A stretch of 64,000 nucleotides of DNA. Source: Allolobophora icterica. Its lineage: Eukaryota > Annelida > Clitellata > Crassiclitellata > Lumbricidae. Shown here piece by piece: positions 44,157 through 54,282 of the stretch. Position 1 is the stretch's first letter. Each line of letters opens with the position of its first letter. Made by a program: the position numbers and the translations under genes. The stretch spans positions 8,675,751 through 8,739,750 of the forward strand of contig OY744610.1 of the NCBI GenBank assembly GCA_963556255.1. Reading direction: 5' to 3'. The notes beneath the pieces are model-generated. The model was not told the origin of the DNA, searched no databases, and was given only the letters and a program-made list of their open reading frames with translations.

Positions 44157-44290
44157 AGGCGCCGAATTGACCGGCGCCGAATTGACCATGCGCCGAATTG
44201 ACCGGCGCCCAATTGACCGCGCCCAATTGACCGGCGCCGAATTGACCGGCGCCGAATTGACCGACGCCGAATTGACCGGCGCCGAATTGT
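44157..44290. repeat. Tandem array of a 15-bp GC-rich palindromic unit
   Basis: Nine or so copies of GGCGCCGAATTGACC with small variants (GGCGCCCAATTGACC, GCGCCCAATTGACC). GGCGCC is a palindrome and AATT links the units. It resembles in style the GC-rich iterated ends of the MULEs at 12069 and 18411, but no partner array was found. Confidence 0.85.
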
Positions 44291-44300
44291 CATGGCACCC

Positions 44301-45193
44301 TAGGGACAGTAGAAAATCACGGTAAAAAATGCCAAAAACACGGCATACTTTAAAAAAATCGCGAAAAACACGGCAAAAACACGGCATCAACTCTCGCCTT
44401 CGATTCATCGTGATTAACATCAAATACCTTTGGTAGATATTGCTTTCGTAGCTGAGATGAAGATAGCAGCACCCCCCAGATTCTTCACATTTGTCTGCAA
44501 ATATTCCTTTAACTTTGGATGTTCCAATTTGTTTAATGGTATGTTTGCTGCAGCAAATGCTTCCACCAATTCAAACTGAGCAAGATTTCGCGCATCACCA
44601 GAATCAGTGACCTTCTGGAATGAACCTGTTATCGTGGCTTGCTTCTTCGCACGAGCTTCGGACGCTTCATCGAGACGTTTACGTTTTTCAGTGTGAAGCG
44701 GTGTTTGCAAATGTCGATCAATCGTACCTTTTCTCGTGTGATCCGGTGTAACATTACAACTTGTACAAAACAGACGACCGTCGTCGGCATGCAAAGTTCC
44801 TTTTTGATACTGCTTCGCGCGATCAGAACATGACACGTTAATAGCTTTCTTCATAGTAGATCGTTTAGGATTAAATTACTGAATTCATTCGCAAATAATT
44901 TGAAAAAAAATTAATAAACGGACAACCGGAAATGAATGAGTGACGTCAGGGTCCTCAGGAACTCAGAGAACCCTGCCTAGAATAGTGAATGACTAGTGAG
45001 TGGTGAGTAAGTAAGCCTTCATAAATACTTTCGACTGTGCAATACTTTAAACTGCCACAACCAAAAAAAAAGCAACAAACACGGCATTTTTTACGAAAAC
45101 ACGGCAAATGTAAAAAATCACGGAAAACACGGCAAATGCCGAAAAACACGGCTTCCGTGTTTGCCGTGTTTTTGTGATGTTCTACTGTCCCTA
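44301..45193 (-). mobile_element. hAT-like element of the CGGBP1 type
   Basis: Ends TAGGGACAGTAGAAAATCAC and GTGATGTTCTACTGTCCCTA are inverted with small differences. Subterminal AAAACACGGCA words repeat many times at both ends. Flanks do not show a clear duplication. It encodes a BED-type zinc-finger N-terminus on the minus strand and lacks a catalytic domain. Confidence 0.75.
44420..44854 (-). pseudogene. CGGBP1-like BED zinc-finger protein (hAT N-terminus)
   Basis: The 144-codon frame reads SDRAKQYQKGTLHADDGRLF, then CTSCNVTPDHTRKGTIDRHL, then KRLDEASEARAKKQATI and FELVEAFAAANIPLNKLEHP. The C-x2-C ... H-x4/5-H pattern is a BED-type finger, and the whole block matches the N-terminus of CGG-repeat-binding-protein-1-like hAT transposases. 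It ends soon after KNLG, so the transposase core is deleted. The ORF is intact and could still make a DNA-binding protein. Confidence 0.75.
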
Positions 45194-46194
45194 ATAATGA
45201 GCAGCAGCAGCATGTCAAACCCTTCCAACATATCAAGAAATGTAAAACAAGACTGAGAAGCTACATCTATTTCAGAAGCACAGGAAATCAGTCAAATACT
45301 CGAGTAGTGACTGAAATACACTAAAAAGTCAGTCAATGAGAAGGATGGTGGGTGATAAATATAGACAATACTTGCTTGTTACCAGAATTGAGAGTAGCAT
45401 TCAATACCTCAAATGACTTGGGTGCTGCAGTAGGCAAAATGAACTTATGCAGTGGGAGATATGAAAAGCAAATCAAGCCCCACCTCTACCACTGGTGCGA
45501 GGTTTATTCAGGATAGAAACAGCTGAGGGACTCAGATCAGAAATAAATGCTGATGTATCAATGGGTTGCAACCAGGTCTTATTCAGAGCAAGTAGGCCTA
45601 TATGTAAAGAATGTTCACAAATGAAATTATGTAAGACTGCTGAGGTTATGCTGCAGGGACGTAATTATAGTCAAATTCATTTATATAATGTAGACAGGAT
45701 TCTTGTATTTGACTTCGAGTCTTATATCTTGGACTGAAACACAAGAGAGTCCGGGAATACGAATCAACTCAAATACCAGTAAGAACATTTTCTATTTGTG
45801 TGATAAATTTAAACGAATCAGGGGCAACTGCAAATATGTCGGACAGCAAAATCTGGGTCAGCAGCAGATAGATATTTATCCTTGCAACCTGCAGCACGGA
45901 AAATACGTAGCCTAATCCAGGCCGAAGATTATTTGATAAACCCATGGCTTAATATAACTCCAACGAGCTCTCGTCGGAAACACATTCGTAGAACTCAAAC
46001 GACGCTGAATAAATCCAGAGTAAAAGAACTCCTTTGTAATCCAATCGAAGAAAACTCAGGGCCAATTCTTTAATCAGCGAATCGTGAAGCCTTCTGCTTT
46101 ACTTCCTTCAGAGAATATTCTTTTCCGTTCGAACGTTTATGCATCTGTTTCGCTACTTAACGCCTGGTGCTGAGAACAGGGCGGCAGAGTTCGC
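45194..46194. other. No supported gene
   Basis: Several short plus-strand open frames between 45495 and 46073 do not match any family I know and have no splice-consistent continuation that I could confirm. Confidence 0.35.
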
Positions 46195-46480
46195 TGTAGC
46201 TATAAAATGTCGTTAAACATTGGAATACATGCATAACCGCTCGATGTTCCTACATTTCAAACCAACAGTTCCTTAATAAAAAAAAATGCGTTGCTGTATT
46301 AGACACCTTTAAATCGGTTCTTACAATGCTATAAATACCTTATTTTCGCTTAATCGTTAGTCTCTCTCCACTAACTGAGTTACGGTAGGTAAGCTCGCCT
46401 CCAATGGCCTTGAGATTACAAAATAATAAGTGCGCTGCCGCATTAGACACCTTTAAATATTTAGCGATCAGCTTTTCGAT
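46195..46480 (+). repeat. SINE-like dispersed repeats, paired as at 10995-11345
   Basis: Contains ATGTCGTTAAACATTGGAAT, TGCGTTGCTGTATTAGACAC and TGCGCTGCCGCATTAGACAC, in the same arrangement as around 11005-11190. Confidence 0.55.
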
Positions 46481-46860
46481 GTATGTATGTAATGTGTTTA
46501 GCGGTTAACTGGTAGAGCGAAACTAGGTTGAAGTCGACGGTTTACCCATAACAAGTTCGTCCGTCATTTACAAGGGAAGAACGTAGGACGAATCACTCCT
46601 CTCGACGACCAATCATCCAGTCAAAGACTCAAAGAAAACGTAACCGTGCAACCAAATCCAGGTATCCAACAATGATAATAAAATGTAATCTGATGCTGAT
46701 TTCGGTATATTTATAAAGAATTGGATTGATAATTCTTAGACATAGATTAACTGTCTGGATAACTTGTACATATAATGCTGGCTTGAACGCTGGACATTAA
46801 ATCTTTTATAGAAAACTTGGAGCCCGTTTTCTATTTAATCTCCTGTTGCTTCCCGGTTTT

Positions 46861-46919
46861 TAAATTTAAAGTGATTCGACAGAAGAAAGAGGTTCTTCTG
46901 TCGAATCACTTTGAATTTA
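46861..46919. repeat. Long near-perfect hairpin (27-bp stem, 5-nt loop)
   Basis: Arms 46861-46887 and 46893-46919 are complementary except for one position; the core is GTGATTCGACAGAAGAA and the loop AGAGG. The stem is longer and the loop shorter than in a typical animal microRNA precursor, so a small inverted repeat is equally likely. Confidence 0.85.
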
Positions 46920-46923
46920 AAAA

Positions 46924-48400
46924 AGTCATTCATCACAGTAAAATCGTTTTAACAACTAGACTGATTACAGCGTTCTAACCTTTCTTTAGGAAAAATCTTT
47001 CTTGTCTGGCCTGTTCTGCGTGTTCCAACCCTAAAATTCACGAATTTTGTTTTCTTCATCTCGGTTCTACTTCGTCTTTTCAGTTTGTTGCCGTCGTATT
47101 TCTTCTTCAGTTTTCCTTTCTTAAATTCTCTCTTCTGCTTAAGTCTTCATCGATCGGCCTCGTACGTAACGTTCTGTCGTCTGTTCTATTTAAATTTCTA
47201 ACTGCTGCTCCTGCAACCCGTGTCTTATCTATCAAGCTTCTTCTGCTTTATTCTCTTTCCTCCCTGCATAGTTCTGTTTTTCTTATTTTTCTCTCAGTAG
47301 ACGACTAGACGTACATCTTCTTGTCTTCTTTGTCTCTCTCTCCTCCTGTATATTGCTTTCCTCTCTATCTTTTTTTCATCTGTACTGCGTTTCTATCCTG
47401 TCTTTCTTCCCATCAAGTCATCATCATCCTTCATCATGTTAAACACTTCCATTGTCATAGGCGAAGTTGGTTTCTCTACCATATTTTCAACAGCACCTCT
47501 CACGTCACTTTCTTCCTCTTCTCTCAGCTAGATCTCTGCAAGAATTCCATCAAAGCGTTCTTCGACCATTCTTTAGTTTCTCTTCCTAACCGATCCTCGC
47601 AAATGTTTGTTTCATCCTTCCTGACGATCTTTATTTCTGCATGTGTAGGTCCTACGAACATGTTGTCGTTCCACGTCACTTCAGTGATTCCACTTGATAA
47701 AATCGATGTATTTCTGTGGACTTTCAACGATATTTTTCTTTACCTGTGGACTATATCGTGGGTCGATTTTTAGGTTGCGATGGATTCGGTAGTTATTTTT
47801 CCAGCCGCTGCATTCACTGTACTCTTCAGCCGGGGTTGGGTCGGGAGTGCTTCTGAGAAGATAGCCTTGAAGAGGCGCTATATAAATTCTCCATATGAAT
47901 GGATGAATGAATTCACAGTTCTGTTATGAACCAAGTGAAATCAGTTTTATATTGTCATCAAATTGACTTCATTCGGATATTATGTGCTTCGATGTAGTCT
48001 ACTACATGCGCTCTTGTACATACACAAGAGATTGAACAAGTTGAAAAAGTTGAATGACAATAAAAGATTTAGTTCCTATTTAAATTACTGATTTTTGTGT
48101 AAATACCTAAATGCTTAAGTAAATGCACTGAACGCCATTCGGATTTAACACACCATCCTTTCTTTTAAAATTGAAACAAATGAAGAACAGAATTTAATCA
48201 AAATATCTACAAAGCAAAAAGGAACAAAATAATTTTTTGATACCGTAATTGAATTATGTAAACGAATTCTCCACGTTAAAAGAAAACAGGTTTATCAACA
48301 GTTGACTTGAAGTACATGTATTAAACGCTAGGATATTAAACGAGATGTCGAAACTATTTAATAGAAATTGCCCATATCGTTAATATAATTTACACTGGTT
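46924..48400. other. Pyrimidine-rich non-coding stretch
   Basis: The 46980-47560 part is strongly T/C-rich, producing a 150-codon frame at 47321-47773 with no motif. GAGGCGCTATATAAATTCTC then ATGAATGGATGAATGAATT near 47872-47912 looks like a SINE/LINE tail. Confidence 0.45.
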
Positions 48401-49269
48401 TTATTCTTCTGTGAAACGGAAGATGGTTATAACACTGCTAACAAAATTATTAGTATTAAAAGCCACTACCTCATTCCTCTCTCTGTTGTAGTGCAATCTA
48501 TGGGAAATATCGAACTGTCCCCAGCTGAGATAGGGACCAGTGAAATCCAAGGGATTGAATTCAGAATCTAACAGCTGGATGCTGTTGTGCGTATCATTTA
48601 TCACAATTCTACCATAAATATCTGCACAATACACACCACACGCTCTACGCAGTGGATTATACTGCCGTTCAATACTCCCGTTCGCATCGATCTCAGTCAA
48701 TACAGTTTGTGATTGGTCGTTAGAAGCAATCAATACATGGTTTCCATTTGATTTATGAATTATTCTGTCACCAAATCTCAACCCAAATATTGGGTTTAAT
48801 TGGGTCAACGCTAGGGTATGCTGCAAGGAACCGTCCGTGTTATATGTGATCAATGCGGCAGGATTCTGTCCTTGCTGCTCTGCAAGGATTATTAAGCAGC
48901 CATTGTCGGAAACGGATATAGTAGGATGTGGACTCTTTAGATCACTGATCCATGGTGATATGTTAAACTGATGTTCTTCATCTTTCGTAATGCGTAAGAT
49001 TGAAGAACAATACGATTCCATATTTAGGCAATGTACATAGACGCAGTTTGACACGTTGCAAGCTACTAAGTCCACTGGAAATGTTCCTGGTAGCGGGAAA
49101 TCGTTAATCTCTGCCATGTTGTTGCGATCGTGAACTTTAATACAGTATTGATCTTGTTGATTATCTTGTCTGCAGGTTGCAAATATTCCGTCTTTCAATG
49201 TAATGACTTTGAAGACGCGAGACTGGATCGAACACTGATGCAAAATTTCCACACGAATCGTCTGCTGAG
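48401..49269 (-). CDS. Last exon of a TRIM/NHL-like gene: beta-propeller-type domain
   Basis: On the minus strand the exon begins after TATTTTTAG (acceptor at 49270-49271) with the codons for AQQTIRVEILHQ and ends at a stop at 48401. About 290 residues hold repeated strand-rich blocks with NHL/Kelch-like flavour: DGIFATCRQDN, TISVSDNGCLIILAEQQG, NGNHVLIASNDQ, GVYCADIYGRIVIND, and a closing YNRERNEVVAFN. It looks like a multi-bladed propeller, as in TRIM-type proteins expanded in marine invertebrates. Joining to the exon at 50419-50580 keeps the frame (G plus CT makes the Ala codon). Function unknown; a ligand-binding or ubiquitin-ligase accessory role is only inference. Confidence 0.7.
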
Positions 49270-49505
49270 CTAAAAATATTACCCTATTATATGAATTGCG
49301 CAAACGAAGTGTAATGTGTTAAGCAAATTGTTCTAAAAAAAGACAGATTTATCAAAATACACACATGCATGCGTTTATACGTGGAAAGAAGGCAAAGAAC
49401 AATAAACTAAAAGCTAAATGATCCTGAAACGTGAGAACGGAACTAGTCGATGTCTTGTCGACACCGTTTTCTATACGGAATTAAATGCAAATTATGCTAA
49501 AACTA

Positions 49506-49970
49506 CTAACTAGCCGGGCATATTTTAACTGTATAACTAGTGGGACAAATGTCCCAGTAGTCTTAGGATTTGTCCCAGTAGTTAGGCTGATTTGTCCCAG
49601 TTAATGTATGTTGAAACTGTAACTAATGGGTCAAAAATGTTGGAGGAGTTTTAAGAGATGTCCCAGCAGTGAAATGATAAATAGTAAAAATGCATTGTTG
49701 TTACTGAAGAAAGTTATGAAAATTCCCAAAAAAGAAGGTCATAAACTTGTTGAGGAGATGATTTCCTAAAAAAACGTCATCAACTTTTTGAGGAGATGAT
49801 GTTTTGAGGAGATGATTTCCTAAAAAGTCGTAAACTTTTTTGAGAGACGAATTCCCAAGAAAAGGTCATCAGATTTTTCCAGAGACGAGTTCCCAATAGA
49901 GGTCATCATAAACCCACGGCCGACTTTTTCCAAGTAGTCTAAATCTCTTAAAATATGCACTGCTAACTAG
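49506..49970. mobile_element. Intronic MITE-like repeat
   Basis: CTAACTAGCCGGGCATATTT at 49506 and TTAAAATATGCACTGCTAAC at 49948 are inverted imperfectly. The interior repeats TGTCCCAGTAGT-type words (49550-49680) and GAGGAGATGATTTCCTAAAA-type words (49755-49830). It lies in the intron of the gene at 48401-50580. Confidence 0.6.
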
Positions 49971-50069
49971 TCTAACTGGATTTGTCAATAGACCATGGCA
50001 AAATCTAGTTGAGCAACAGTGCATCAAATCTAATCTGGCATTCGATTGTCACAGTGCAAAGTATCCACA

Positions 50070-50260
50070 TAAAAAAGCATAATGGAAGCTATATGGCCAA
50101 CCCTGGAGTCCAATAAGACGGACAGCTGCATTAAGAACAGACTGAAGCTTCGAAATATTACCTAGTGAAAGCCCAGCAAAGGTAGCGTTACAAGAGTCCA
50201 CCTTGGTGCAGATAAGGACGTGAATTAAAGTACGGTAGTAATAGCATGAAAGAAGCGTTT
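50070..50260 (-). pseudogene. LINE fragment in intron
   Basis: Minus-strand reading HVLICTKVDSCNATFAGLSL, then KLQSVLNAAVRLIGLQG, matches the post-RT block of L2/CR1-type LINEs. Not part of the host gene. Confidence 0.7.
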
Positions 50261-50418
50261 GGTTTACAGCGTCGTATCATCCGTGATACGGCGCTGATGA
50301 AGGTAACTCGTCATAGTAAGAATTACGACTGACATACACATTGACCGCATTTCCGATTTCAGATGTAGATATTCATGTACACAAATATAGCTAATTTCTT
50401 TTTTTATAATGAACTAAC

Positions 50419-50580
50419 CAGTTGCATCTAGAGCTCTGCGAAGTTCATTTCGAAAGAAGTTGCTCGTAAGTGTGCTGCTCCATTGCGAACAGACAGATCG
50501 AAGTCTGCTTATCACCAGATCAGCTTTTTCTTTCCACGCACTTTTGGCCAGCTTCATACCCTCCACTTCCATTACTACGG
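50419..50580 (-). CDS. Internal exon of the TRIM/NHL-like gene: coiled-coil-like segment
   Basis: The exon is bounded on the minus strand by CTAATTACAG (acceptor at 50581-50582) and G|GTTAGT (donor at 50417-50418). It encodes VVMEVEGMKLAKSAWKEKAD, then LVISRLRSVCSQWSSTLTSN and FFRNELRRALDATG with no stops; the helix-like charge pattern suits a TRIM coiled coil. The phase (2 bases in front, 1 base behind) joins exactly to the exon at 48401-49269. Upstream RING and B-box exons were not found to 54 kb. Confidence 0.6.
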
Positions 50581-50582
50581 CT

Positions 50583-51298
50583 GTAATTAGGATAGACTCA
50601 AGTAGCTCGATCGGTAGATCATGGAGCTACAGGTTCAATGAAAAAGATAACACGTCTGCTCACACATTTCTTTACAACTCATCATAAACACAAATCAATT
50701 AAATCAATTAAAGATCTTTCAATCGAAATATGCAAAGAGGGGATTCTGTTGAATAGACACATATTAGAAGGTTAAGCTCAATAGAAACATGAGAACGAGT
50801 AGATGTACATTACGGGCTTTGGCGCAGCACCTCACTATTCTATCAAATTTGTCAGGGGATGGTCGCCACCCCCACAATTTTTTGTCCCCACCACTCCATT
50901 ATCTCACCGAATTAAGAGGATGCCGATCTATACCATCTAGGCTTCCAGGGGGTCCTGAAACCCACGGACAATTATAGCAGGCCGACTTCCAGGGCCTCCT
51001 GAGGGCCTACGAACGCTTTGTGTGACCATTTTCATAGTTGTGACCATAATATCTGTCACATCTGTCACGTTTAAGCTAGGAGCGTAATAACAGCTTTAAC
51101 TATTTAAATTAGGAATATACGCCAAGTTGAATATATAAAAACGGTGCGGCGCTCCTGAGTAGGTATCTTGAAGGGGCTATTTTAAATTCACAGAACGAAT
51201 GAATGAAAGAATGGAAATAGAGAGACTGAGAGAGAGGTAGAGAGATAGACAGAGACATTATTTTATCATAATCATAATTATACCATAATCATCATCAT
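50583..51298. other. Repeat-like non-coding stretch
   Basis: Ends with GGGGCTATTTTAAATTCACA and GAACGAATGAATGAAAG near 51170-51205, a SINE/LINE tail. No gene. Earlier exons of the minus-strand gene were looked for and not recognised. Confidence 0.4.
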
Positions 51299-51583
51299 AG
51301 GCGCCGACTTTTGGTTTTGTCTCTGGGTGCCAGTCAGGGGCGGATCCAGAAGGTTTATTTTTTAGTCATCCGTCATTTTCCATCGTCTGCACAAAAAATA
51401 AAAGGGGGCCATGTCTCCTAAAATTTGGCGACTTTTAGGAATTCATCCCCATAAAAATGTAACGACCTTTTTAGGAATACCCCAAAATTTAATTTAAGGT
51501 CCGAATTCCTCTGGGGCCAGGCCCCCACCGAACTTTTTCTCTGGGTGCATTGGCACCCAAGGCCCCCAAGAAGTCGGCGCCCA
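51299..51583. mobile_element. hAT-like MITE (GGCGCCGACTT ends), with nested hAT debris
   Basis: AGGCGCCGACTT at 51299 and AAGTCGGCGCC near 51573 are inverted. The flanks are ATCATCAT and ATGATCAT (6 of 8). Inside lies GTCAGGGGCGGATCCAGAAG, a typical other hAT terminus, and phrases such as CGACTTTTAGGAATTC shared with repeats near 5380 and 49800. Confidence 0.55.
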
Positions 51584-52152
51584 TGATCATCATTACACCA
51601 GTAATATATACTTTTTCGCTGAATACAGAAAAAAGTAGAATCACTACTCACCAGATGATTGGTTTTTTCCTTGGGCGGATTGCCGTTTCGTCTTGTACAG
51701 TAGTCATGTCCTGAAGACCAAGGCCAAGACCGTAGTCTCAAGGGCAACAAGACCCCCGCTTAGACTCGTCAGGACGTGTTTTACACGCCGACGGCCTCCT
51801 CCCAGCAAAACTGCTGGTCTTCCGCCCCCATGTGTGGAACACGATTGTTGGACGGCAAATACTATGTAATGATATTTCAGGGTCTACAGGGTCTACAGGG
51901 TCTATTGTGTTGCCTGTATTGGAGTCGTCTAAACTTTTAGTGAATATATAACCAATATAAATCTTTTAAATTTTCACAGAGCTACGCTATACCCGGCCTT
52001 ATACTGGCACGGCATCAGCTAAAAAATCCGTAATAGCCAGGCTCGAAGGAAATTTTTTTACCATGTTAGGGCATCCGTCCTTATAACAGCGCCGTATGAG
52101 CTCAAAATTCGTAATAGCCAGGCTGTAAGGAAGAATTAAAAATTTAGGGAAT
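51584..52152. other. No gene seen
   Basis: Contains a degenerate stretch related to the CCAAGA hAT family near 51715-51755 (GACCAAGGCCAAGACC, AACAAGAC) and two copies of TCGTAATAGCCAGGCT-like sequence near 52030 and 52108. Confidence 0.4.
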
Positions 52153-52506
52153 TTAACGACTATAAACTAAATTATAATTGACCTCCATATTCTCCACGAC
52201 AGGTTCACCCAAGCCTAGTAAAATGTCATCTTCTACCTGTTGAGGTGGTTGTAAATTCTCATATTCAGAATCTGAATCTTGGTTTAGGCCTATCTTTAAC
52301 CTGTTAACATTTTCACGCAATAACTTCCGTTCAATTGCGAGCTGCCTTAATTTTAACGCTGATTCATTCAGCTGTTGTTTCGTCTTTCTGTAATTTTGAT
52401 TTATTTTGTTAAGCTGCATTTCTACAGATTTAATTTTCTCTTTTTTACTAACCTCTTTAAATGGAATATCAGCTAAAGCTCGCAAAAATTTCTGTTCCTT
52501 GTCCAT
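52153..52506 (-). CDS. Small hypothetical coiled-coil protein
   Basis: The 117-codon frame starts MDKEQKFLRALADIPFKE and is rich in Lys, Gln and Leu with heptad-like spacing (KSVEMQLNKINQNYRKTKQQ, LKLRQLAIERKLLRENVNRL), then an acidic tail (DSDSEYENLQPPQQVEDDIL). It was not recognised. It lies 1.3 kb left of the Polinton-type genes, on the opposite strand, and could belong to that element or to the host; the position is the only argument. Confidence 0.45.
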   Translation of the reverse strand: MDKEQKFLRALADIPFKEVSKKEKIKSVEMQLNKINQNYRKTKQQLNESALKLRQLAIERKLLRENVNRLKIGLNQDSDSEYENLQPPQQVEDDILLGLGEPVVENMEVNYNLVYSR

Positions 52507-52826
52507 TTCCGAATGATTATAGCACGCTTACCGTTCAACAACCGTCTTCCGACACATGGGATGTCAATCCAGACTGAGCAGGTCCTATATATAAACACCC
52601 ACGTTGCTCTGCCTGCCTGCCCACTTCCATAGTAAGCATGCAGAGACTCTTACGCGCAGCCTGCCCAGCGACCAAATTTTGCGACGGCCCATATAAGTCG
52701 ATAGTTAAGACTCGCACAGAGACTGGCAGGCGCGCGGCTACCCCAGCCTGGCCCAGCCAGCAAAGTTTAGCACAGAGCCGCAAGGCTAGCCAGCAACGAC
52801 ACATGAGATTCATGACAATACAATGA

Positions 52827-52955
52827 ATACATATGCATGCATACATGCATACATACATACATACATGCATACATACATGCATACATACATACATACATAC
52901 ATGCATACATACATACATACATACATACATACATACATACATACATACATACATG
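52827..52955. repeat. (ATAC)n microsatellite with ATGC variants
   Basis: Tetranucleotide ACAT/GCAT tract of about 130 bp. It creates long artefactual Tyr-Met-Cys-Val frames on the minus strand. Confidence 0.95.
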
Positions 52956-53050
52956 CGGAGAACCGAAAAGGCAGACACAGGCCAACGCAGACGCAGACAG
53001 AGACACACACAGAGGCGCACACAGGCACACACACAGAGGAAGACATATGC

Positions 53051-53282
53051 CCGCATAGAGGCTTTAGGCTGCATCATTCGACGCTTGATATAAAACAGAC
53101 GCGTATTATTTTCCATCAGTGCAGCAGTCTCCGCCAACTGCCTAATTGTGATTTATTGCTTTGTACCCGCATAGAGGCTTTAGGCTATATCATTCAACGC
53201 TTGATATAAAACAGATGCGTATTATTTTCCATCAGTGCAGCGGTCCTTGACAACCGCCTAATTGTGATTTATTGCTTTGTAT
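53051..53282. repeat. Tandem duplication of a 116-bp unit
   Basis: Two copies, 53051-53166 and 53167-53282, share CCGCATAGAGGCTTTAGGCT, CTTGATATAAAACAGA and CCTAATTGTGATTTATTGCT with a few differences. They lie upstream of the Polinton-type genes and might be part of its terminal or promoter region; this is not proven. Confidence 0.85.
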
Positions 53283-53381
53283 TATATTCCATTAGTAAGC
53301 ATCCTGTTTCACGTGATGTGGCTTTTGTTTAGCACTGAGAAATCTCGGGGATATAGGCCTACATTACATTTACGTAAAGTT

Positions 53382-53474
53382 CATCCATCTATCTATCCAT
53401 CATTTTCCATCCATCCATCCATCCATCCATCCATCCATCCATCCATCCATCCATCCATCCATCCATCCATCCAC
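53382..53474. repeat. (CCAT)n microsatellite
   Basis: About 20 CATC units, the same tetranucleotide as at 4855-5110. Confidence 0.97.
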
Positions 53475-53514
53475 CGCGGTCTGGGTTTTACAACAAGCGA
53501 ACCATAAACACAGG

Positions 53515-53702
53515 CCAAAATAATAAGGACTTTGACCGATCATCGCCCATATCGACGCCGTGCACTTTCAGGCGATGACTGTAAGCCTTAAATCCAACAG
53601 CGGCCTATTTTTATGTACTGTGGCGCTTCATACGGCGAAGGAGTATAAATCGTGTTTAAAGGACTTGTATAATTAAAGACTTGGAAGTCCTTATTATTTT
53701 GG
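53515..53702. repeat. 18-bp inverted repeat and a duplicated 31-bp word
   Basis: CCAAAATAATAAGGACTT at 53515-53532 is exactly inverted at 53685-53702. In addition CGCTTCATACGGCGAAGGAG near 53623 recurs as CGCCTCATACGGTGAAGGAG near 53722, each followed by TATAAATC. The region is non-coding and lies just before the first Polinton-type gene. Confidence 0.8.
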
Positions 53703-53844
53703 TCATGGCATCTATGTACGTGGCGCCTCATACGGTGAAGGAGTATAAATCAATAACAATAATAATAATAATAATAATTAGCCTTGTTTTGAATATTTTT
53801 TCAATTTAAATAAAAGAATCTGTTGTGGTATCTATAAAAACATA

Positions 53845-54120
53845 ATGTTAGGACAAAACTTCTGCAAGTGGTTAGTTATAGGTAAAACAAATCTGTGCTG
53901 TCGCAGATGTATTGGGGAGCACTGTTTCAAGCATTTAGCACAGCTGCGAAATGGCTTTGAGACGAGACCGTGCGCTAAATGTGGTAGGGGCATCAAAAAC
54001 CACTTAGGTGAGTGCATGAAGTGTGGCTATTATGCTATACAATCAAGAATACGACGTGGTGGGTTAGTCCGTGAATTTAATAAGGAATGGAAGCGACTAT
54101 CAAATATATCTGTAGAATAA
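53845..54120 (+). CDS. Small Cys-rich (zinc-ribbon-like) protein of the Polinton-type element
   Basis: A 91-codon frame contains CCRRCIGEHCFKH near residue 18 and CAKCGRGIKN ... CMKCGYYA near residues 43-62, which suggests one or two zinc-binding knuckles, followed by a basic tail (RIRRGGLVREFNKEWKR). I did not recognise the family. It is the first plus-strand gene before the polymerase, so an early DNA- or RNA-binding role is possible but not shown. Start ATG at 53845 is the first in the frame after a TAA-rich stretch. Confidence 0.6.
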   Translation: MLGQNFCKWLVIGKTNLCCRRCIGEHCFKHLAQLRNGFETRPCAKCGRGIKNHLGECMKCGYYAIQSRIRRGGLVREFNKEWKRLSNISVE

Positions 54121-54130
54121 AAAAATTATC

Positions 54131-54245
54131 ATTTGAACAAACGACATAGTTATTGTATTGAGTTAATAGAGATGAGCAAGCGACAATCGAACACATAGTA
54201 AACAAAATTTCGTTTTAAACAAACGACATAATTATTGTATTAAGA
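54131..54245. promoter_or_regulatory. Direct repeat upstream of the polymerase gene
   Basis: AACAAACGACATAGTTATTG near 54137 recurs as AACAAACGACATAATTATTG near 54218, each followed by TATT(G/A)AG-like sequence. The second copy ends about 40 bp before the polymerase ATG. A promoter or other control role is inferred from position. Confidence 0.45.
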
Positions 54246-54282
54246 AAAAGTTTGCCATAGTAATATAAAATAATTTATAACT

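Noticed and set aside
44128..44325. Frame with repeated TGAEL
   Set aside because: Translation of the 15-bp tandem array.
46495..46560. Possible tRNA (GGTTAACTGGTAGAGCG resembles an A box)
   Set aside because: No B box or cloverleaf could be drawn.
47321..47773. 150-codon plus-strand frame
   Set aside because: Low-complexity pyrimidine-rich sequence; no family match, no splice or neighbour support.
51418..51750. 110-codon minus-strand frame
   Set aside because: Lies over a hAT-like MITE and CCAAGA-family debris; no motif.
52535..53137. 200-codon minus frame with Met-Tyr-Val-Cys repeats
   Set aside because: Driven by the ATAC microsatellite; no motif outside it.
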